A DNA stretch of 10,349 nucleotides from Promethearchaeota archaeon (GTDB lineage: Archaea; Asgardarchaeota; Lokiarchaeia; Sigynarchaeales; SOKP01). Made by a program: the position numbers and the translations under genes. Position 1 is the stretch's first letter; every line of letters starts with the position of its first letter. The stretch lies in assembly GCA_014729315.1 (NCBI GenBank), contig WJKD01000530.1, forward strand, positions 1-10,349. Direction: 5' to 3'. Positions 6,485 to 10,349 of the stretch are shown in pieces. Under the pieces are notes generated by a model, which saw only the letters and a list, made by a program, of their open reading frames with translations, was not told the DNA's origin and ran no database searches.

Positions 6485-7987
6485 CTAGTAAATAGTTTCT
6501 CCCGTAACTCTGTTAACTTTTAAATGTCTAAATCTGGCAGCAGTCTGTTTTGAACGAGAAATTTTAGAAATTTCTTCACTCTCTAACAGTTTTTCAACGA
6601 CTTCTTGGGGAAATAAAAAGTTTGCCAGATGAATTATCATCTCCTTAGTCTCAATACAATTCAGCAATTTTAAGCTTTCGCAAGAATAAAATATTTCGCT
6701 TACCAAATCATAATTTGTATCAACATTAAAATCTAGAATTTCTAAATTTCTATAGATTCTGGAAACAATATTATATAAGAAGTTAAACTCCTTTAAACTA
6801 TCTAAGGTATCTTTCATATAATTACAAAACAAAACATAATAAGTGGCTTCTAATGAAATAAATCCATCACGATATTGTCTAACGCCATCGGGGGTAATAC
6901 GTGCTTTTATTTCCTCAAAAATAGCCGATATCTTCTCTTTTTCTATTTGTTTGAAAAAACCAAGTAACTTAAATAATTTCAAAATCACTACGAGCTGAGA
7001 AGTTTCTAATTCCTTTAGGTAATGAGGTTCGAAAAATTTCTTGTCTGCTTGAATCAATTGTTCAATCTGATCGTCTGTAAGTCTCAGCCGAATAGTCGAA
7101 GTTGATTTTATAAAATAATAAAGTCTGTCTGTAGCTTCGATTATAGGAGCTTCAAATTCGTCAATATTATCGTCGTAAAGATTCAATAGAAATTTTGTTA
7201 TTTTTTCTCGATCGATGTCGACATTTAATTTATCAGCGAGATATATACCACAAAAGTATAAATCTGGATTCTTTAATGTGACTAATGGAATGGAAACAAG
7301 CCATTCATCTATATTTTCTTTAAGGTATGATTCAATATGAGAAAAATCGATTTGTTTCTTAAGGTTAAAAAAATCAATAATTCTGAAGATTAAATAAATT
7401 AATTGAAGTTTATTAATTGGATTCTCGAGATCTTCCAATCTTTCTATTCTTTCTTTATTCTTTCTAATTTTATGTATAATATTCTCTCTAATATGAACAT
7501 ATTTTCTTAAATTCTCCATTGTATCTGGATTTTCTTTTAACAATGATTTTAAGTTCTTTAACTCCATAATAAACTCTATAGGTAAAATACCCTTTGATTT
7601 TATGTTCATCATCGTAATTAAAGATTCCAAATCTACTAAATAATCCACGATTGCTTCCAAAAAGATTTCATAAATGACAGGGGCGAACTTTTTCTCATAG
7701 CGTTCCATAGGCGTTGATAAACTCCGAATCTCACTCTCTTTGAGCATGAGAAATTGCTCTGAAAATTTCGTCTCCACTACTTCCATATCAAAGCCTAGAT
7801 TAATCAATTCGTTTGAAAGATAGAAGCGAATCTCTTTAAACTCTTTGAGTAAACTTTTATTCTCGAAGGATTTGTTCTCTAAAAATTTGTTTAGGATTTT
7901 GTGAAAATATTTATCAATGTTATCGTAAAAAATGTCAATTTCGTTGAGATAGATATCCAATATGTTAAAGATCCCTTGATAAATCAT
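6485..7987 (-). CDS. Unrecognised all-helical protein with prenyltransferase-like (alpha/alpha toroid) repeats
   Basis: The 500-residue product is almost entirely predicted alpha-helical, Lys/Glu/Leu/Ile-rich, with no signal peptide, membrane segment or metal-binding motif. I do not recognise a named family. Residues 1-230 are long amphipathic, coiled-coil-like helices, including a charged stretch near 160-190. From about 240 on, a motif recurs every 43-52 residues: NPDLYFCGIYL (240-250), IEATDRLYYF (283-292), LETSQLVVIL (327-336), LEATYYVLF (379-387) and DLVSEIFYS (427-435). The strongest copy, TPDGVRQYRDGFISLEATYY (365-384), resembles the core repeat of protein prenyltransferase beta subunits and terpene cyclases. 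The Asp/Cys zinc ligands of prenyltransferases and the DxDD motif of cyclases are not apparent, so a binding or scaffolding role is more likely than catalysis. The C-terminus is a basic tail (476-490). It lies 107 bp upstream of the flavoprotein gene; operon membership is uncertain. Coding status is supported by a long open frame and a TATA box upstream. Confidence 0.8.
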   Translation of the reverse strand: MIYQGIFNILDIYLNEIDIFYDNIDKYFHKILNKFLENKSFENKSLLKEFKEIRFYLSNELINLGFDMEVVETKFSEQFLMLKESEIRSLSTPMERYEKKFAPVIYEIFLEAIVDYLVDLESLITMMNIKSKGILPIEFIMELKNLKSLLKENPDTMENLRKYVHIRENIIHKIRKNKERIERLEDLENPINKLQLIYLIFRIIDFFNLKKQIDFSHIESYLKENIDEWLVSIPLVTLKNPDLYFCGIYLADKLNVDIDREKITKFLLNLYDDNIDEFEAPIIEATDRLYYFIKSTSTIRLRLTDDQIEQLIQADKKFFEPHYLKELETSQLVVILKLFKLLGFFKQIEKEKISAIFEEIKARITPDGVRQYRDGFISLEATYYVLFCNYMKDTLDSLKEFNFLYNIVSRIYRNLEILDFNVDTNYDLVSEIFYSCESLKLLNCIETKEMIIHLANFLFPQEVVEKLLESEEISKISRSKQTAARFRHLKVNRVTGETIY

Positions 7988-8033
7988 TAGTAATTACCAA
8001 AGATATTTCAAATATTAATCGCATAACTCGATC

Positions 8034-8042
8034 GTTATAAAG
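8034..8042 (-). promoter_or_regulatory. TATA box of the helical-repeat gene
   Basis: CTTTATAAC on the minus strand lies 47-55 nt before the ATG at 7987, which would give a leader of roughly 20-25 nt. It is flanked on the downstream side by the palindrome CGATCG. The only ribosome-binding hint before the ATG is a weak TTGGTAA. Confidence 0.4.
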
Positions 8043-8205
8043 ACAAGTAATTTTGAGGTTTAATATTTTTTCTTTTTAAACTGTAATAGAGTTCTCTACT
8101 ATATTTAATTCCAGAAATCCCAATATTCTTAAAGGATTATTTTAAAAATTTCACTTTGATTAAAGATTAAAACTTATTCTTCTTTTTGAAGTGATCTGAA
8201 CTTAA

Positions 8206-8379
8206 GTGGAAGATGTAAAAGTAGCACGCGCTCTGAAAGAGGTTATAGGATTTCTTGGAGAAGAAAAATCAAGTATGTTATTATAAGAAAATATTTACAG
8301 ATCTTCTCTCGATTTAAATGAACAATTGAGATATTTACTAATTTATCCCTTTATTTTATATATTTTAAAATTAAATTAA
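8206..8379 (+). pseudogene. Possible small ORF or decayed gene remnant
   Basis: A GTG at 8206, preceded by GTGATC (8191-8196, a good archaeal SD match, 9 nt spacing), opens a 26-codon frame beginning VEDVKVARALKEVIGF and ending EEKSSMLL before TAA at 8284-8286. The same frame then stays open for 30 more codons (ENIYRSSLDLNEQLRYLL and a hydrophobic end) to TAA at 8377-8379. The first part is less AT-rich than its surroundings, and both parts look like amphipathic helices, as if one protein were interrupted by a stop mutation. Alternatives are a genuine 26-residue peptide or chance. No family is recognised. Confidence 0.25.
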
Positions 8380-8401
8380 TTATAGCAAAATATTTGTTAA
8401 C

Positions 8402-8447
8402 TCTATTAGAATTATATTAGTTATATTTATTATATCCCTCTAATAGA
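8402..8447. repeat. 9 bp inverted repeat in the divergent intergenic region
   Basis: TCTATTAGA (8402-8410) and its exact reverse complement TCTAATAGA (8439-8447) are separated by 28 nt, 120-165 nt upstream of the mutase ATG. The spacing (37 bp between repeat starts, about 3.5 helical turns) could suit paired regulator sites, or the arms could form a long-loop hairpin. No function is known. Confidence 0.3.
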
Positions 8448-8523
8448 TATTGAGCATATCGCTCCTTGTTTGGAAGTTAAATATAAAAACTACGATAGCT
8501 TTTTCATTTTAACTCAAAAACAA

Positions 8524-8536
8524 TTTTTATAAAATA
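8524..8536 (+). promoter_or_regulatory. TATA box of the phosphohexomutase gene
   Basis: TTTTTATAAAATA is centred about 38 nt before the ATG at 8567, the expected archaeal spacing for a short leader. A second TATA-like element, TTAAATATAAAAAC (8477-8490), lies about 80 nt upstream and could give a longer leader. Confidence 0.45.
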
Positions 8537-8554
8537 AAAACACATTTAACTTAA

Positions 8555-8561
8555 AGAGGAT
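8555..8561 (+). promoter_or_regulatory. Shine-Dalgarno of the phosphohexomutase gene
   Basis: AGAGGAT lies 5 nt before the ATG at 8567 and partly matches the archaeal anti-SD complement. It supports this start, which also places the conserved FGTSGIRR at residues 6-13 as expected for the family. Confidence 0.5.
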
Positions 8562-8566
8562 CGTTC

Positions 8567-9991
8567 ATGACATCAAATATTTTTGGTACATCTGGAATTA
8601 GGAGAGTTTTTCAGAATTATAGCGAAACAGATGTTTTATTTACCCCACAAATGGCTTTAGATGTTGGTTTAGCGCTAGGAACTTATTTAAAGGGTAGAGG
8701 AAAAGTCGTAATAGGGAAAGACATTAGAACTTCTGCTCTACCTATAGAACATGCCTTAATAGCGGGAATCGTAAGTTCGGGATGCAATGTCTGGACTCTA
8801 GGGATAGTAACTACACCTACCCTAGCGATTTCATTAGGATATTTAAACGCAGACGCAGGAGTTATGATAACAGCGTCTCACAACACTCCAGAATATATTG
8901 GATTAAAAATGTGGAATCCATCTGGTATAGGGTTTTCACCGGAACAAGAAGAAGAGATTTCACGAATTTACGATGAAAAAGATTTTCCCAAAATTGTATG
9001 GGATCAAGTCGGAAAAGTAACCCACATTAACGATATTAACGACGATCATATTTCAGATATAACTAATCGTATTGATTTTGATGGGAGCAAATTAAATGTA
9101 ATAGTGGACCCAGGCAACGGATCTGGCTGTGAAATCGTTCCAAAGTTATTAAGCAATTACAATGTAAACATCATGACGATAAATGCTCAAATGGATGGCA
9201 AATTTCCTGGTAGAAATTCAGAACCAAGTGAAAAAAATTTAATACAAATTTCTAAATTTTTGAAAATCTCTCCACAAGAAGATATTGGTATTGCCCTTGA
9301 TGGAGATGCCGACAGAGTTATCTTTTTAGATGAAACGGGCGATATAATAGATCCAGTAAGATTATTAGCGTTATTGGCAAAATACTATATACAAGAAAAT
9401 AAAGATAAATTAACTATAGAAGATTTAAAAGTTTCTACTCCTGTTAATTCCTCCAGTCTCGTCGAAGATGTTTTGGAACCCCTAGGTTGTGAAATAATTC
9501 GAACAGAAGTCGGGGACATTAAAGTAGCTTTAGCGTTGCAAAATGGAGGTATATTAGGGGGAGAAACTTCCGGAACTTACATATGGCCTAAATACCATCT
9601 TGGACCGGATTCAATAGTTACTATTGCTATAGTCTTACAAATGATCGTAAGAACTGGAAGAAGTTTAAAAGAATTGCTCAAGGAAATCCCTCAGTATCCA
9701 TACTATCGTAATCAGTTCAAGCTAAAGAGAGATATACCTTTTACGGATGAGATAAATCAAAAAATCATTAATGAAATGAAAGGGTCGCTAAAATCCGCTA
9801 ATAAGGAACTTAAATCCATTAATAAAATGGATGGAGTAAGATTTGATTACAATGATGGATGGATTCTAATAAGACGTTCGGGAACAAGCCCATACTTAAG
9901 AATTTCAGGTGAATCTTCAGTGGATATCAATAGTTCAATCGAAATGAATAAGATAGCTGAAGAAAAAATGAAAAAATTAGACCTTATATAA
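8567..9991 (+). CDS. glmM: Phosphoglucosamine mutase / phosphohexomutase (alpha-D-phosphohexomutase superfamily)
   Basis: This cytosolic enzyme interconverts sugar 6- and 1-phosphates through a phosphoserine. The 474 residues are slightly longer than the usual 445-460 for GlmM/ManB. All four family motifs are present: FGTSGIRR at 6-13, the active-site TASHN at 102-106 with phosphoserine Ser104, the Mg2+ site DGDADR at 245-250, the sugar-specificity loop GGETSG at 331-336, and the phosphate-binding RRSGTSPYLRI at 436-446. The Thr334 in the specificity loop is less usual than Gln, Glu, Met or Asn at this place, and RRSGTSP replaces the bacterial RPSGTEP, as in many archaeal members. Glucosamine phosphate is the favoured substrate because the next gene, converging from the right, looks like glucosamine-6-phosphate deaminase, but glucose or mannose phosphates cannot be excluded. 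The gene stands alone on the + strand with its own promoter and a hairpin terminator 17 nt after the stop. Confidence 0.92.
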   Translation: MTSNIFGTSGIRRVFQNYSETDVLFTPQMALDVGLALGTYLKGRGKVVIGKDIRTSALPIEHALIAGIVSSGCNVWTLGIVTTPTLAISLGYLNADAGVMITASHNTPEYIGLKMWNPSGIGFSPEQEEEISRIYDEKDFPKIVWDQVGKVTHINDINDDHISDITNRIDFDGSKLNVIVDPGNGSGCEIVPKLLSNYNVNIMTINAQMDGKFPGRNSEPSEKNLIQISKFLKISPQEDIGIALDGDADRVIFLDETGDIIDPVRLLALLAKYYIQENKDKLTIEDLKVSTPVNSSSLVEDVLEPLGCEIIRTEVGDIKVALALQNGGILGGETSGTYIWPKYHLGPDSIVTIAIVLQMIVRTGRSLKELLKEIPQYPYYRNQFKLKRDIPFTDEINQKIINEMKGSLKSANKELKSINKMDGVRFDYNDGWILIRRSGTSPYLRISGESSVDINSSIEMNKIAEEKMKKLDLI

Positions 9992-10008
9992 ATTTAATCT
10001 TCAGAGAT

Positions 10009-10030
10009 TGGAGATAGATCTCCATTTTCT
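10009..10030 (+). terminator. Hairpin terminator of the phosphohexomutase gene
   Basis: TGGAGAT-AG-ATCTCCA (10009-10024) is a perfect 7 bp inverted repeat starting 17 nt past the mutase stop. It is followed by TTTTCT, as in an intrinsic terminator. It lies between two convergent genes (stops at 9991 and 10064) and may also limit transcription from the right-hand gene. Confidence 0.55.
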
Positions 10031-10063
10031 CAATAATCTTTTCCTTCAATGTTCAGGTTAAGT

Positions 10064-10349
10064 TTAAATTTCTAGTTCTATTTCTTTTTGTTTAAGTATT
10101 TCTTTGTTGGCTAATAGCTCTCGACCAGCAATCGTATCCAAAACATATATTAAATTACCGCCATTCTGGGAATATATTTGACCATAAGATATAGGTACAT
10201 CGGCGGTTGGGTCTTTCAATAACGATTCAGCTACTGGTTCAGTTTTACGTGCTCCATTAGCTAATAATATTACTGTCTTTGCTTCGTAGACTAGCTCGGC
10301 TCCCATACTCACTGCATAATTTGGGGAATCTTCTATGGAGGGGAAATGA
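10064..10349 (-). CDS. nagB: Glucosamine-6-phosphate deaminase/isomerase-like protein, C-terminal part (5' end beyond window)
   Basis: The frame is open from the right edge, with no stop between 10312 and 10349, so the internal GTG at 10312 is not the start; about 95 C-terminal codons are present. The segment IEDSPNYAVSMGAELVYEAK followed by TVILLANGARKTEPVAESLL matches the NagB/6-phosphogluconolactonase fold: the conserved YALTMG-type element, then the dAkevilLanG strand and a PISYGQ segment like the NagB PaS.LQ.H region. NagB converts glucosamine-6-P to fructose-6-P and ammonia; in archaea lacking GlmS the reverse reaction can supply glucosamine-6-P. The usual His of the late Q-x-H element appears absent (GQIYSQ). 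The N-terminal catalytic residues are outside the window, so the specific substrate is unproven. It converges with the mutase at 72 bp. Confidence 0.7.
   Translation of the reverse strand, partial: HFPSIEDSPNYAVSMGAELVYEAKTVILLANGARKTEPVAESLLKDPTADVPISYGQIYSQNGGNLIYVLDTIAGRELLANKEILKQKEIELEI

Larger units (their letters stand above)
7988..8566. other. 579 bp AT-rich divergent intergenic region
   Basis: No convincing full gene, tRNA or CRISPR repeat is visible. Both divergent genes have a TATA-like box near their ends of the region (8034-8042 minus; 8524-8536 plus). The middle holds a patch of distinctly higher G+C at about 8206-8270 that reads as short ORF-like sequence, a 9 bp inverted repeat at 8402-8447, and a second less AT-rich patch at about 8450-8475. 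The remainder is A/T-rich without clear structure. Confidence 0.6.

Noticed and set aside
7988..8566. CRISPR array, tRNA or replication origin in the large intergenic region
   Set aside because: There are no regularly spaced repeats, no cloverleaf-like GC-rich stretch and no repeated ORB-like elements; AT-richness alone is not evidence.
8782..8976. 64-codon open frame on the + strand within the mutase gene
   Set aside because: It overlaps the mutase in another frame across the TASHN active-site region; the product is a low-plausibility, Arg/Ser-rich shadow.
10064..10312. An 82-residue standalone protein starting at the GTG at 10312
   Set aside because: The frame is open to the window edge, and the codons before the GTG (reading IEDSPNYA) continue the NagB-like alignment, so this is the 3' part of a longer gene.

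Overview
The window is AT-rich chromosomal DNA that looks archaeal. Start codons are preceded by the archaeal Shine-Dalgarno core (GGTGA, GTGAT, GGAGG). A/T TATA-like boxes lie about 40-55 nt upstream of several starts, and T-runs follow several stops. The proteins are Lys/Ile/Asn-rich. The gene set (an alkylglycerone-phosphate-synthase-type flavoprotein, a CCG-domain Fe-S partner, two FGGY kinases, a GlmM-type mutase, a NagB-type deaminase) fits an Asgard archaeon such as a lokiarchaeon. That placement is an inference: no ribosomal RNA or other phylogenetic marker is present.

Layout. The left edge holds the last 28 codons of an unidentified + strand gene (1-89). It converges on a run of five minus-strand genes, which are transcribed from right to left. 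In transcription order they are: an unrecognised all-helical protein with repeats resembling the prenyltransferase alpha/alpha toroid (7987-6485); an FAD-linked oxidase of the AGPS/GlcD superfamily (6377-4893); a four-cysteine-cluster Fe-S protein whose ATG directly abuts the oxidase stop codon (4892-3618); a xylulokinase-like FGGY kinase (3436-1979); and a glycerol-kinase-like FGGY kinase (1849-299). T-rich tracts and TATA-like boxes in the 129-181 bp gaps suggest that each kinase can be transcribed separately, whereas oxidase and Fe-S protein are one translationally coupled unit. A 579 bp very AT-rich intergenic region follows (7988-8566). It holds divergent promoters, a 9 bp inverted repeat and a possible decayed small ORF. 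It is followed by a complete phosphohexomutase gene on the + strand (8567-9991), a hairpin terminator, and the converging 3' part of a glucosamine-6-phosphate deaminase-like gene that runs off the right edge.

How the genes may work together. Kinases would phosphorylate a polyol or sugar, and the flavoprotein/Fe-S pair would oxidise a hydroxylated (perhaps phosphorylated) three-carbon or hydroxy-acid substrate and pass electrons to a quinone, ferredoxin or Hdr-like acceptor. This could be an alternative to GlpK plus GlpABC. The flavoprotein is of particular interest because it keeps the AGPS signature (SHHHGVG, the IR motif, the Tyr before the C-terminal domain) yet is paired with an electron-transfer subunit that AGPS does not need. 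The mutase and deaminase at the right would form a short amino-sugar route (fructose-6-P, glucosamine-6-P, glucosamine-1-P).
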